NCBI GenBank assembly: GCA_900319975.1
Contig: ONQP01000004.1
Coordinates: 1 to 63,627, forward strand
Reading direction: 5' to 3'
DNA length: 63,627 nucleotides
Source of the DNA: an uncultured Bacteroidales bacterium
Lineage (GTDB): Bacteria > Bacteroidota > Bacteroidia > Bacteroidales > UBA932
Position numbers and translations under genes: made by a program. Positions 41,440 through 50,022 of the stretch are shown piece by piece. Within the stretch, counting starts at the first letter, position 1. Each line of letters opens with the position of its first letter. Below the pieces are notes generated by a model. The model was given only the letters and a program-made list of their open reading frames with translations. It was not told where the DNA came from and searched no databases.

Positions 41440-42308
41440 GCGCACAGAACACAGGACAACGCTACCCGTTCATCGATCTGCTGAAGGTCATCCTGACCGT
41501 CGGGATCGTGCTGCGGCACGCCACGCTGGCGGGTGTCGCCGGACGCTCCCGTGCGTTCGACCTCTTCAGCCTGGGCGTCGAATCGGTGACGGAGGTCTGT
41601 GTCCCGCTGTTCTTCATCCTGTCGGGCTTCCTGTATTTCCGCAACGTCCCGGCCAGGCCGGGAGCCGGCTACTTCTGGGACAAGACCCGCCGGCGCGTGA
41701 CGTCGCTGCTGGTCCCCTACCTGATCGCCAACGTGGTCGCCTTCGTCCTCTACTGGCTGGCCCACCGCTTCGCGCCCGGGATGCTTTCCGGCTTCCTCGG
41801 CGACGACTGGCGCAATCCGCTGTTCATCTTCGTGACCGGGCCGGTCAACCTGTCGCTCTGGTTCATCCGCGACCTCATCATCGCCTGCCTGCTCGCGCCG
41901 CTCTTCTACCTCTTCGTCCGCTACACCCGCATCTGGGGCATCATCGCGCTGGGCGTCGTGTGGTTCGCCGTGGACAGTTCGCCGCTCTACAATTTCTGGT
42001 TCGCCATCGGCGCCTGGGCGGCCGTCTGCCAGGGAGAGAGGACCGGCAGATTCCTGGACAGCGTCCGCTGCAAGGTCCCCCTGGACGCCGCCGCCTGGTG
42101 CTTCTTCATCTACCTGTATCACTATATCCCCGCTATTTCCTTCAAGAAGCTGCTGGTGGCGGCCGTAGAGCCGCAATCCTTCTTCGCCCTCGCGGGGACC
42201 TACCTGGCCACGGCCCTGCTCACGCTCGGACTGGTGACCGGCGTCTACTGGCTGCTTAAGAAAACCGCCCCGCGCCTGACCGGCGTACTGGTCGGCGGAA
42301 AGATATGA
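41436..42308 (+). CDS. acyltransferase family 3 membrane protein, copy 5
   Basis: A 290-residue membrane acyltransferase, the shortest of the five: YPFIDLLKVILTVGIVLRHATL, VCVPLFFILSGFLYF, RRVTSLLVPYLIAN, LSLWFIRDLIIACL, and WCFFIYLYHYIPAI in the place of the usual helix near the end. The conserved Arg-His of helix 1 is kept (VLRHAT). Roughly 70 residues are missing from the C-terminal helical bundle compared with copies 1 and 2, without an obvious frameshift. It overlaps both neighbours by four bases and probably acts on the sugar added by one of the flanking GT4 enzymes. Confidence 0.83.
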   Translation: MSAQNTGQRYPFIDLLKVILTVGIVLRHATLAGVAGRSRAFDLFSLGVESVTEVCVPLFFILSGFLYFRNVPARPGAGYFWDKTRRRVTSLLVPYLIANVVAFVLYWLAHRFAPGMLSGFLGDDWRNPLFIFVTGPVNLSLWFIRDLIIACLLAPLFYLFVRYTRIWGIIALGVVWFAVDSSPLYNFWFAIGAWAAVCQGERTGRFLDSVRCKVPLDAAAWCFFIYLYHYIPAISFKKLLVAAVEPQSFFALAGTYLATALLTLGLVTGVYWLLKKTAPRLTGVLVGGKI

Positions 42309-43525
42309 GTCACAAGTTGCTCCAGATCAATCCGGTCGTCCGGCTCAACACCTCGACCGGACGCATCATGAAGGAAATCGGCGAGATGGCCATCGCTGCC
42401 GGCTGGGAAAGCTATATCGCCTACAGCCGCGCCCGCGACGGGGTGCCGCAGCACACGTCGCAGCTGGTGCCGGTCGGCGACCGGCTGGACCTGGCGGTCC
42501 ACGCCGTGGCCACGCGCCTGTTCGACGCGCACGGGCTCGCTTCGCGCCGCGCCACGCGCGAACTGATCCGGCGCATCCGGGAGATCGACCCGGACGTCGT
42601 GCACATCCACAATGTCCACGGCTATTTCCTCAACTATCCCCTGCTCTGCGAATTTCTCCGGCAGCGCGGCAAACCCGTCATCTGGACGGTGCACGACTGC
42701 TGGCTCTATACCGGGCACTGCTACCACTACGCCTCCGCGCACTGCGACAAGTGGCGGACGGGCTGCGGACACTGCCCGCAGAAGCGGGCCTTCCCGTCCA
42801 GCTGGCTGCTGGACCGTTCGGCCCGCAACTGGCGCCTGAAGAAGCAGGCCATCGGCTCCCTGGACCAGCTGACCGTCGTCACGGTCTCGGACTGGATGCG
42901 CCGGGAGATGGCCTCCTCCTTCCTCGCCGACAAGCCTTTCCGGGTCATCCACAACGGCATCGACCTGGACGTTTTCCGGCCCGAAGCCGCGGCGGACGCC
43001 TCCCGTACGGAGGGGACCCTGCTGCTCGGCGTGGCCAGCATCTGGCTGGAGGAGAAGGGGCTGGGCGACTTCATCGCCCTGGCCGGCCGGCTCCGCGAAG
43101 ACGAGCACCTGATGCTCGTGGGCCGCATGACAGAAGAACAAAGACGCCGCATCCCTGCCGGCGTACAACTGATTGAACGTACGGAGAACGCCGGGAAACT
43201 GGCCGCCCTGTACGCTGTTGCCACGGTGCTGCTCAACCCCACCTGGCAGGACAACTACCCTACCGTCAACCTCGAGGCCATCGCCTGCGGCACGCCGGTC
43301 GTCACCTATCGCACCGGCGGCAGCGTGGAGGCGGTCACGGAGGGGACGGGATTCGTCGTGGAGCAAGGCGACATAGACGGCTTGCTCCTTCGCGCCCGCG
43401 AACTCGCGTCGGCGGACCGTGCCGCGACGGCCGCCCGCTGCCGGGAGTACGCGCAGCATCATTTTGGAAAACAAAAGTGCTACCAAAACTATATCCATTT
43501 CTATGAAGATCTTACAACTAGGTAA
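42305..43525 (+). CDS. glycosyltransferase family 4, WcaC-like subgroup
   Basis: A 406-residue GT-B enzyme. A Cys/His-rich loop (VHDCWLYTGHCYHY, then CDKWRTGCGHCPQ) is characteristic of the colanic-acid WcaC-like group and may bind metal. The nucleotide-sugar domain follows: VIHNGIDLDVFRP, LLLGVASIWLEEKGL and NYPTVNLEAIACGTPVVTY. In the EX7E motif the first Glu is replaced by Asp (D-N-Y-P-T-V-N-L-E), a variation also known in this subgroup. The start overlaps the acyltransferase stop (ATGA), and its end overlaps the next GT4 start by 23 bases. Confidence 0.9.
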   Translation: MSHKLLQINPVVRLNTSTGRIMKEIGEMAIAAGWESYIAYSRARDGVPQHTSQLVPVGDRLDLAVHAVATRLFDAHGLASRRATRELIRRIREIDPDVVHIHNVHGYFLNYPLLCEFLRQRGKPVIWTVHDCWLYTGHCYHYASAHCDKWRTGCGHCPQKRAFPSSWLLDRSARNWRLKKQAIGSLDQLTVVTVSDWMRREMASSFLADKPFRVIHNGIDLDVFRPEAAADASRTEGTLLLGVASIWLEEKGLGDFIALAGRLREDEHLMLVGRMTEEQRRRIPAGVQLIERTENAGKLAALYAVATVLLNPTWQDNYPTVNLEAIACGTPVVTYRTGGSVEAVTEGTGFVVEQGDIDGLLLRARELASADRAATAARCREYAQHHFGKQKCYQNYIHFYEDLTTR

Positions 43526-44657
43526 GTTCTACCCTATTCACGGAGGCGTAGAGAAGGTCATGTGGGACCTCACCGTCGGCCTGGCCGAACGAGGTATCAC
43601 CTGTGACATGCTCTGCGGAATCCTCCCTGACGAATCGATCGAACCGGAGTACGTAGACGTATCCCGGAAGACACCTGACGGTTATGAGATCAGCCTGGGA
43701 CCGTACGGCCGGGTGATCTGCGTCAGAGCTATTACGAAAAAAGCCGCTACGATCATCTCGCCGGTCATGGTCCGATGGTTGCGCAAGCATGCGGCGGAGT
43801 ACGACATCATCCACGTCCACCATCCGGACCCGATGGCCGCGCTGGCTCTCCGGCTGAGTGGTTACAAAGGACGCGTAATTCTCCATTGGCACAGCGACAT
43901 TCTGACCCAGAAATTCCTGCTGTTCTTCTACAAGCCCCTGCAGTCCTGGCTGATCCACCGCGCGGAGCGCATCATCGGCACGACGCCCGTCTATGTCCGG
44001 GAATCTCCATACCTGAAACGGGCCCAGTACAAGGTTACCTGCGTCCCGATCGGCATCGCTCCGGTTGTATATGACAGCCGGGACGTCGTCGCCTTCCGGG
44101 CCAAATACCCGGGCAAGCACATCGTCTTCGCCCTGGGCCGGCTGGTCCCCTACAAAGGATTCCGGACCCTGGTCAAGGCAGCCAGCCACCTGGGTCCCGA
44201 CTACCAGATCCTGATCGGCGGCACCGGCCCGCTGTACGAATCCCTGCAGAAGTCCATCGAGGCTTTGGGCCTGCAGGAGCGCATCCAGCTGCTGGGCTTC
44301 GTCGACAACGCCCTGCTGCCCGTCCTGTTCGGCGCCTGCGACGTGTTCGTGCTCAGCTCGGACCGCAAGACCGAGGCGTTCGGCATCGTCCAGATCGAGG
44401 CCATGTCCTGCGGCAAGCCGGTCGTGGCCACGGAAATCCCGCAGTCCGGCGTCTCCTGGGTCAACCGGGAAGGCGTTTCCGGCCTCAACGTCCCGCCGGG
44501 CAACAGCCTGGCCATGGCGGAAGCGATCCGAAGCATCTGCCGCAACCCGGACGATTACCTGCAGTTCGCCGCCGGCGCGATGGAGCGCTACGAAGAACTC
44601 TTTACTTCCCGTAAGATGATAGATAAAGTAATCAAAGTATATGAACAACAAGATTAA
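43503..44657 (+). CDS. glycosyltransferase family 4
   Basis: A 384-residue GT-B enzyme: ILQLGKFYPIHGGVEKVMWDL at the N-terminus, HVHHPDPMAALALRLS, FALGRLVPYKGFRTLVKAA, and KTEAFGIVQIEAMSCGKPVVATEI with an intact EX7E motif. The start at 43503 overlaps the previous gene by 23 bases and gives the expected N-terminal strand; in-frame codons further upstream encode an unrelated basic stretch. The first 300 bases use A and T at third positions more than the neighbours, which may mark a recent origin. The gene overlaps the export protein gene by 17 bases. Confidence 0.9.
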   Translation: MKILQLGKFYPIHGGVEKVMWDLTVGLAERGITCDMLCGILPDESIEPEYVDVSRKTPDGYEISLGPYGRVICVRAITKKAATIISPVMVRWLRKHAAEYDIIHVHHPDPMAALALRLSGYKGRVILHWHSDILTQKFLLFFYKPLQSWLIHRAERIIGTTPVYVRESPYLKRAQYKVTCVPIGIAPVVYDSRDVVAFRAKYPGKHIVFALGRLVPYKGFRTLVKAASHLGPDYQILIGGTGPLYESLQKSIEALGLQERIQLLGFVDNALLPVLFGACDVFVLSSDRKTEAFGIVQIEAMSCGKPVVATEIPQSGVSWVNREGVSGLNVPPGNSLAMAEAIRSICRNPDDYLQFAAGAMERYEELFTSRKMIDKVIKVYEQQD

Positions 44658-45408
44658 ACTTTCGCTGCTGGCAGCCGGAGTGTTGTTGGCAGCCTGTTCC
44701 ACGCCCAACAAGCTGGGGCTCCTCCGCGATCTGGAGTACAACCTCCCGTTCGATGCGTCGGCGGCCCCGGAACTGACGCTCAAGGTCGATGACCGCATCA
44801 CCGTCCAGGTATTCAGCGACGAGCCGGCCCTGGCCGCTCCGTTCAACACGATCAGCGTGACCGATGTGGAAACGGCTGACCTGCTGACCGTCACCTACGG
44901 GGTGGACGTGCGCGGCGACATCGATTTCCCTGTCCTGGGCACGATCCACGTCGAAGGACTGACGCTCAAGCAGGTCCAGGACGAGATTGCCCGCCAGATC
45001 CGCGACCGGGGCTACATCAAGGACCCCGTGGTCAAGGCGGAGCTGGTCAACTTCACCATCACGGTGATCGGTGAGATGGGTTCCCTCCTGCTCCCGGTCG
45101 AGGGCAACAGCATCAACATCTTCCAGGTCCTGGCCCAGATCGACAGCAAGTCCACGGAGAACTCCAAGCTCCCCGACGTGATGGTCGTCCGGACCGAGGA
45201 CGGCAAGCGGGAAGCCTACTCGATGAACCTGCAGAGCAAGGACATCTTCAATTCTCCCGTCTTTTATCTCCAGCAGAACGACATCGTCTACGTGCAGCCT
45301 CGCGGATTGAGGCTCTCGAGCGGCGGTGACGCCTTCGTACAGGTCTTCGCCCCGGTCGCTTCTGCCATCGCTTCCGTTGCATACATTCTTATCTGGACAG
45401 CCCGTTAG
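44641..45408 (+). CDS. wza: polysaccharide export lipoprotein, Wza-like
   Basis: A 255-residue outer membrane lipoprotein: signal peptide with lipobox LLAAC (C19), a poly-export domain (LKVDDRITVQVFSDEPALA, GVDVRGDIDFPVLGTIHVEGLTLKQVQDEI) and an SLBB-like part (FTITVIGEMGSLLLPVEG). A C-terminal hydrophobic helix (FVQVFAPVASAIASVAYILIW) is in the position of the amphipathic helix that forms the outer-membrane pore of Wza. It is shorter than the E. coli protein (about 380 residues), as usual in Bacteroidetes. It is directly followed, after 4 bases, by the Wzc kinase gene with which it works. Confidence 0.92.
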   Translation: MNNKIKLSLLAAGVLLAACSTPNKLGLLRDLEYNLPFDASAAPELTLKVDDRITVQVFSDEPALAAPFNTISVTDVETADLLTVTYGVDVRGDIDFPVLGTIHVEGLTLKQVQDEIARQIRDRGYIKDPVVKAELVNFTITVIGEMGSLLLPVEGNSINIFQVLAQIDSKSTENSKLPDVMVVRTEDGKREAYSMNLQSKDIFNSPVFYLQQNDIVYVQPRGLRLSSGGDAFVQVFAPVASAIASVAYILIWTAR

Positions 45409-45412
45409 CCCT

Positions 45413-47839
45413 ATGAAAACAGCACCTAGAAAAGTAACCCGCAACGAACAGGTCAACCTGGTCGACCTGTTCTACTACCTGATCGGCAACTGGTATTGGT
45501 TCCTGTTGTGCGTCCTCCTGGCCCTTGGCGTAGCCTATTACCGCTACGCCCGGATGCCGTTCATCTACAGCAGCGGCGTGACCGCCATCATCAAGAACCC
45601 CGGCGAAGAGCTCCGCACCGCCCGGCTCGAGACCTACGACCAGATGATCAACAAGGTCTCCGTCACCAACGAGCAGCTCCAGCTCCGTTCCCTGACGATC
45701 ATGACCGAAGTCGTCAAGGCCCTGGACGCCGACGTCAACTATCTGGACCGCATCAAGTTCCGTGACGTCGAGCTCTACACCTCGCAGTCCCCCGTCCGCA
45801 TGGCGTTCAACCGCGAGAAGAGCGATCCCGGCTCGGTCAACATCACCGTGATCCCGGAAGATGCCGGACACATCCGGGTCCAGACCTCGACCGGCACCCA
45901 GCTCGTGGCGCTGGGCGACACCGTCGCCCTCGGCCGCGGCAAGGTCGTCTTCCTTCCCACGGGCCGCTATACGCCGGAGCAGTACGGCCAGGCCATCCGG
46001 ATCCAGAAGATTCCGGTCAACTGGGCCGCCCAGGCATATATCTCCCGCCTGTCCATCGCACATGACAAGCAGATCCTCACGCTGATCGAGCAGGACTACA
46101 ACGCACAGCGCGCCGCCGACATCATCAACATGCTCGTGATCAAGTACAACGAGGCGGCCATCCGCGAGAAGAACCGCGTCGCCGTCCACACGGAGGACTT
46201 CATCAACGAGCGCCTCGCGATCATCGAGGAGGAACTGGGCGGCGTCGAAGGCGAGCTCGCCCGTTTCAAGAGCAAAAACCAGATCATGGACCTGGACTAC
46301 ACGGCCAATATGTACCTGGGTGACAGCCGCGGCTACAACGCCGAGATCGTGGGCGTGGAGACCAAGCTGGCCCTGTCCAACTACCTCAAGGACCACGTCG
46401 CGAGCGCCGCGGACTCCTATCGCCTGATTCCGGGCAACATGGGTCTGGAGGACAACTCGATGGACGAGGTGATCGGCCGCTACAACGACCTCGTGCTGCA
46501 GCGCGACCGGCTGGTCGCGGCCAGCAGCACGACCAGCCCGGCTGTCCTGAAACTGGAAAACACCCTCGGTTCGCTGCGTTCCAACATCCTGGGGATGATC
46601 TCCAACCTCCAGACGAGCCTCGAGATCCAGCGCCGCGACCTCTCCGAGCGTGAGCGCAGCGCCGCCGCGCGCTTCTCCTCAATGCCGACCAAGGAGCGCC
46701 AGATGCTCGAAATCCAGCGCCAGCAGTCCATCAAGCAGGAGCTGTACCTCTTCCTCCTCAACAAGCGGGAAGAGAACGCCCTCTCGCAGGCCATGGCTGA
46801 CGACAACATCCGCGTCGTCGACCCGGCCGTCGCGAACCTGACGCCGACTTCGCCGCAGCGTATGAAGATCGTCATGCTCGCCATCCTCATCGGCCTGCTC
46901 ATCCCGGCCGTCATCCTGATCGCCCGCCTGTTCCTGGACACCAAGATCCGGACGCGCAAGGAGATCGAGGAGAACATCGACGTGCCGTTCCTCGCGGAAA
47001 TCCCGCTCAACAGCACCCTGCGCGGCATCGTCTTCAAGCAGGGCAAGCACAAGCAGGGACACGACGACCCGTCGCCGTTCGTCTACGACCCGACCTCGCA
47101 CACGATCTTCACCGAGGCCATGCGTATGCTCTGTACGAACCTCAGCTTCCTGGATTCGGGCAAGAAGGCGCCGTTCGTCATCGCGACGACGTCCTATTCC
47201 TCTTCCTCCGGCAAGACGTTCATCACCGCCAACATGGCTTCCTGTCTGGCCGATGCGCAGAAGCGCGTCATCCTGGTCGACACCGACATGCGCAAGCGCT
47301 CCCTGTCGGGCGTGTTCGCGCTCAAGCACAAGACCAAGGGCCTGTCCAACTACCTGTATGACCTCGACCTGACCGTCGACGACATCCTCTACAAGGACGT
47401 CAAGTCCGGCATCGACTTCATCCCCGCCGGCGCCGTGCCGCCCAACCCGACCGAACTGCTGGGCCGCCCGCGCCTCGAGGAACTCATCGCAGACCTGCGC
47501 CAGAAGTATGACTACATCCTGCTCGACGGCGTGCCTATCCAGATGCTGGCCGACCCGATCGTGCTGAACCGCGTGGTGGACATCAACCTGTTCATCCTCC
47601 GCAGCGGCCAGCTCGACCGCCGTATCCTCCCGCAGCTGGACGAGCTCAACGACAAGCACCACCTGCACAACATGGCCATCATCTTCAACGGACCGCAGAT
47701 CAAGAAGCGCCGCGGCTACGGCTTCGGATCCTACGGATACGGCTACGGCTATGGCTACGGCTATGGCTATGGTTACGGATACGGTTATGGAGACGAGCCC
47801 AAGAAGAAGCGCTTCCTGGGAATCTTTAAACGCAAGTAA
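45413..47839 (+). CDS. wzc: Wzc-like tyrosine autokinase and chain-length regulator with Gly-Tyr tail
   Basis: An 808-residue co-polymerase. A Wzz domain lies between two membrane helices (about 26-46 and 485-508) with coiled-coil sequence between. The cytosolic BY-kinase has Walker A SSSSGKTF (K601), Walker A' VDTDMRKRS (D623, D625) and Walker B ILLDGVP (D705). The C-terminal tail holds 11 tyrosines in alternating Gly-Tyr between Y769 and Y792, then a basic end KKKRFLGIFKRK. Cycles of tail phosphorylation control export and chain length. I start at 45413, after the Wza stop; longer in-frame sequence overlaps Wza and is not Wzz-like. The perfect Gly-Tyr alternation is unusual, since most family members have scattered tyrosines. 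Confidence 0.93.
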   Translation: MKTAPRKVTRNEQVNLVDLFYYLIGNWYWFLLCVLLALGVAYYRYARMPFIYSSGVTAIIKNPGEELRTARLETYDQMINKVSVTNEQLQLRSLTIMTEVVKALDADVNYLDRIKFRDVELYTSQSPVRMAFNREKSDPGSVNITVIPEDAGHIRVQTSTGTQLVALGDTVALGRGKVVFLPTGRYTPEQYGQAIRIQKIPVNWAAQAYISRLSIAHDKQILTLIEQDYNAQRAADIINMLVIKYNEAAIREKNRVAVHTEDFINERLAIIEEELGGVEGELARFKSKNQIMDLDYTANMYLGDSRGYNAEIVGVETKLALSNYLKDHVASAADSYRLIPGNMGLEDNSMDEVIGRYNDLVLQRDRLVAASSTTSPAVLKLENTLGSLRSNILGMISNLQTSLEIQRRDLSERERSAAARFSSMPTKERQMLEIQRQQSIKQELYLFLLNKREENALSQAMADDNIRVVDPAVANLTPTSPQRMKIVMLAILIGLLIPAVILIARLFLDTKIRTRKEIEENIDVPFLAEIPLNSTLRGIVFKQGKHKQGHDDPSPFVYDPTSHTIFTEAMRMLCTNLSFLDSGKKAPFVIATTSYSSSSGKTFITANMASCLADAQKRVILVDTDMRKRSLSGVFALKHKTKGLSNYLYDLDLTVDDILYKDVKSGIDFIPAGAVPPNPTELLGRPRLEELIADLRQKYDYILLDGVPIQMLADPIVLNRVVDINLFILRSGQLDRRILPQLDELNDKHHLHNMAIIFNGPQIKKRRGYGFGSYGYGYGYGYGYGYGYGYGYGDEPKKKRFLGIFKRK
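47714..47791 (+). repeat. six-base tandem repeat encoding Gly-Tyr
   Basis: About ten copies of GGNTAY (GGC/GGA/GGT followed by TAC/TAT) in tandem encode the tyrosine tail of Wzc. One unit is changed (GGC TTC GGA TCC). Loss or gain of units would keep the frame, so the number of phosphorylatable tyrosines could change by slippage. Confidence 0.85.
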
Positions 47840-47841
47840 AA

Positions 47842-48234
47842 ATGACCATTGCAGTCGATTTCGACGGCACCATCGTCGAGAACAAGTACCCTGAGATCGG
47901 GAAGGAGCTCCCCTTTGCCATCCAGACCCTGCAGCTCTTGCAGGAAGAGGGCAACCGGCTCATCCTTTTCACATCCCGCGAGGGGGACCTGCTCGACGAG
48001 GCGATCGCCTTCTGTCACGAACGGGGGCTGGACTTCTATTCCACCAACAGCAACGACCCGCCCGAGGCCATGTTCCCGCGCCATACCGCCAAGGTCATTG
48101 CGGACGTCTACATCGACGACCGCAACCTGGGCGGCCTGCCCGACTGGAACACGATCTATGAAATGATCGGCCAGAAGCGGGCGGAACGCCGCGAGAAACA
48201 CAAGCGGAGGCACCGCTGGCCCTGGAAGAAGTAA
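47842..48234 (+). CDS. small HAD-like hydrolase
   Basis: A 130-residue single-domain HAD fold protein. Motif I is AVDFDGTIVE (catalytic D6 and D8), motif II LILFTSREG (Thr), motif III is provided by the lysine of HTAKV, and motif IV is ADVYIDDRNLGG. There is no cap domain, as in the small Bacteroides HAD proteins annotated as hydrolases or nucleotidases. A strongly basic tail (KRAERREKHKRRHRWPWKK) ends the protein. It begins two bases after wzc and is the last gene before the terminator, so it may trim a phosphorylated precursor of the polysaccharide; the substrate is unknown. Confidence 0.83.
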   Translation: MTIAVDFDGTIVENKYPEIGKELPFAIQTLQLLQEEGNRLILFTSREGDLLDEAIAFCHERGLDFYSTNSNDPPEAMFPRHTAKVIADVYIDDRNLGGLPDWNTIYEMIGQKRAERREKHKRRHRWPWKK

Positions 48235-48270
48235 GCCGCCTCCGACACCGGACGAGGCATCTCCGAATTG

Positions 48271-48302
48271 GCCGTCCTGCACTTGCAGGGCGGCCTATTT
48301 TT
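48271..48302 (+). terminator. intrinsic terminator at the end of the polysaccharide operon
   Basis: GCCGTCCTGC (48271-48280), loop ACTT, GCAGGGCGGC (48285-48294): a ten-pair stem with one G-U pair, followed by CTATTTTTTT. It is the first strong terminator after the ribosomal protein operon, so it ends the long polysaccharide unit. Confidence 0.88.
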
Positions 48303-48313
48303 TGTTATCTTTG
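48282..48313 (+). promoter_or_regulatory. promoter of the peptide transporter gene, inside the terminator
   Basis: CTTG (48282-48285), 20 bases, TATCTTTG (48306-48313). The -33 box lies in the terminator loop and the -7 box directly after the T tract, so the two signals share the same 40 bases. Confidence 0.75.
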
Positions 48314-48345
48314 TGGATACGACTAAAACTTACTTTTCACTGACT

Positions 48346-50019
48346 ATGTTCAAAGGACATCCCAAAGGTCTCTACGCCTTAGCCCTCGCCAACACCGGCG
48401 AGCGTTTTGGTTACTACACCATGCTGGCCATCTTCATGCTGTTCCTCCAGGCCAAGTTCGGCTGGGAGCAGGCGGCCGCCAGCCAGCTCTACTCGATTTT
48501 CCTCGCCCTCGTCTACTTCATGCCCGTGGTCGGCGGCTGGCTCGCCGACAAGATCGGTTTCGGCAAGTGCGTGGTCACCGGCATCTGCGTGATGTTCGTC
48601 GGCTACCTCGCCCTCTCCATCCCGACGGCCGCCAACGGCCTGGGCGTGGCCTTGATGATCGGCGCCCTGTTCCTCATCAGCGTGGGCACGGGCCTGTTCA
48701 AGGGCAACCTCCAGGTGATGGTGGGCAACCTCTATGACGATCCGAAATATTCCGCCAAGCGCGATTCCGCGTTCAGCCTCTTCTATATGGCGATCAACAT
48801 CGGCGCGATGTTCGCACCTTCCGCCGCGACGGCCATCACCAACCGCTTCCTCGGCAAGGCCGGCCTCGTCTACAAGGCCGACATCCCCGCCCTGGCGCAC
48901 CAGCTGCTCGACGGCACCATCACGGCAGACAATGCCGCCCGCCTCGACGAGCTGCAGTCCGCGATGCCTGACGCCGCGGTGGCCGCGATGGATCCCTCGG
49001 TCTTCAGCTCCTACTACATCGAGCACCTGTCCTCGGCCTACAATATGGGCTTCGCCGTGGCCTGCGTGTCGCTGATCGTCTCCATCGCCATCTACTTCTT
49101 CTGCCGCAACTGGTTCAAGCACGCCGACATCAACGCCAAGCAGGCGGCCGCGCAGGGCAACACCAGCGTGGAGCTGACCCCGAAGCAGACCCGCGAGCGC
49201 GTCGTCGCCCTCATCATGGTCTTCGCCGTGGTGATCTTCTTCTGGATGGCCTTCCACCAGAACGGTCAGTCGCTGACCTGGTTCGCCCGTGACTACACGC
49301 AGAGCACCGCCACCGGCTGGCCGAAGCTCGGCTTCAACATCTGGATCCTCGCGCTGCTCGCCGCTTCGATCTATACGCTGTTCGGCGCCTTCCAGTCCGA
49401 GAAGACCCGGGGCAAGCTCACCTGCGGTCTCATCACGCTCCTCCTCTGGGGCGGCGCCTTCTGGATCTACAAGGGCATGCCCGCCGTGCTCGACATCCAG
49501 CCGCAGCTCTTCCAGCAGTTCAACCCGTTCTACGTGGTCTTCCTGACCCCGATATCGATGGCCATCTTCAACGGCCTCGCCAAGAAGGGCAAGGAGCCCA
49601 GCGCACCGGTCAAGATCGGCCTCGGCATGTTCGTGGCCGCCCTCGGCTACCTCATCATGATCATGGGGTCCGTCGGACAGCCGTCCCCGGCCGCCCTGCA
49701 GGGCACCGTGGCGCCGGATCCGGTGGTCCCGATGTACCTCATCAGCACCTATCTCGTGCTGACCTTCGCCGAGCTGCTCCTCAGCCCGATGGGCATCTCC
49801 TTCGTGTCCAAGGTCGCCCCGCCGAAGTACAAGGGCCTGATGATGGGCCTCTGGTTCGCTTCCACGGCCGTGGGCAACTACCTCAGCTCCATCCCGGGCC
49901 TCCTGTGGATGAACGTCCCGCTCTGGGCCAACTGGGCCATCCTGATGGCGCTCTGCGTCATTGCGGGCGGCATCATGTTCGCCATGCTCAAGCGCATCAA
50001 CGCGGCCACGGCCGAATAA
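48346..50019 (+). CDS. POT-family proton-dependent oligopeptide transporter
   Basis: A 557-residue MFS-type transporter with about 14 helices. The POT motif appears as ANTGERFGYYTM in helix 1 (E-R-F-x-Y-Y, proton and peptide site), with GLFKGNLQVMVGNLYDD and FSLFYMAINIGAMFAP in the conserved helix 4-5 region and FAELLLSPMGISFVSKVAPPKYKGLMMG near the C-terminus. It takes up di- and tripeptides with protons. The start at 48346 follows a clear promoter by 32 bases; in-frame codons upstream overlap that promoter. The lipid acyltransferase gene follows after 3 bases. Confidence 0.93.
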   Translation: MFKGHPKGLYALALANTGERFGYYTMLAIFMLFLQAKFGWEQAAASQLYSIFLALVYFMPVVGGWLADKIGFGKCVVTGICVMFVGYLALSIPTAANGLGVALMIGALFLISVGTGLFKGNLQVMVGNLYDDPKYSAKRDSAFSLFYMAINIGAMFAPSAATAITNRFLGKAGLVYKADIPALAHQLLDGTITADNAARLDELQSAMPDAAVAAMDPSVFSSYYIEHLSSAYNMGFAVACVSLIVSIAIYFFCRNWFKHADINAKQAAAQGNTSVELTPKQTRERVVALIMVFAVVIFFWMAFHQNGQSLTWFARDYTQSTATGWPKLGFNIWILALLAASIYTLFGAFQSEKTRGKLTCGLITLLLWGGAFWIYKGMPAVLDIQPQLFQQFNPFYVVFLTPISMAIFNGLAKKGKEPSAPVKIGLGMFVAALGYLIMIMGSVGQPSPAALQGTVAPDPVVPMYLISTYLVLTFAELLLSPMGISFVSKVAPPKYKGLMMGLWFASTAVGNYLSSIPGLLWMNVPLWANWAILMALCVIAGGIMFAMLKRINAATAE

Positions 50020-50022
50020 TGT

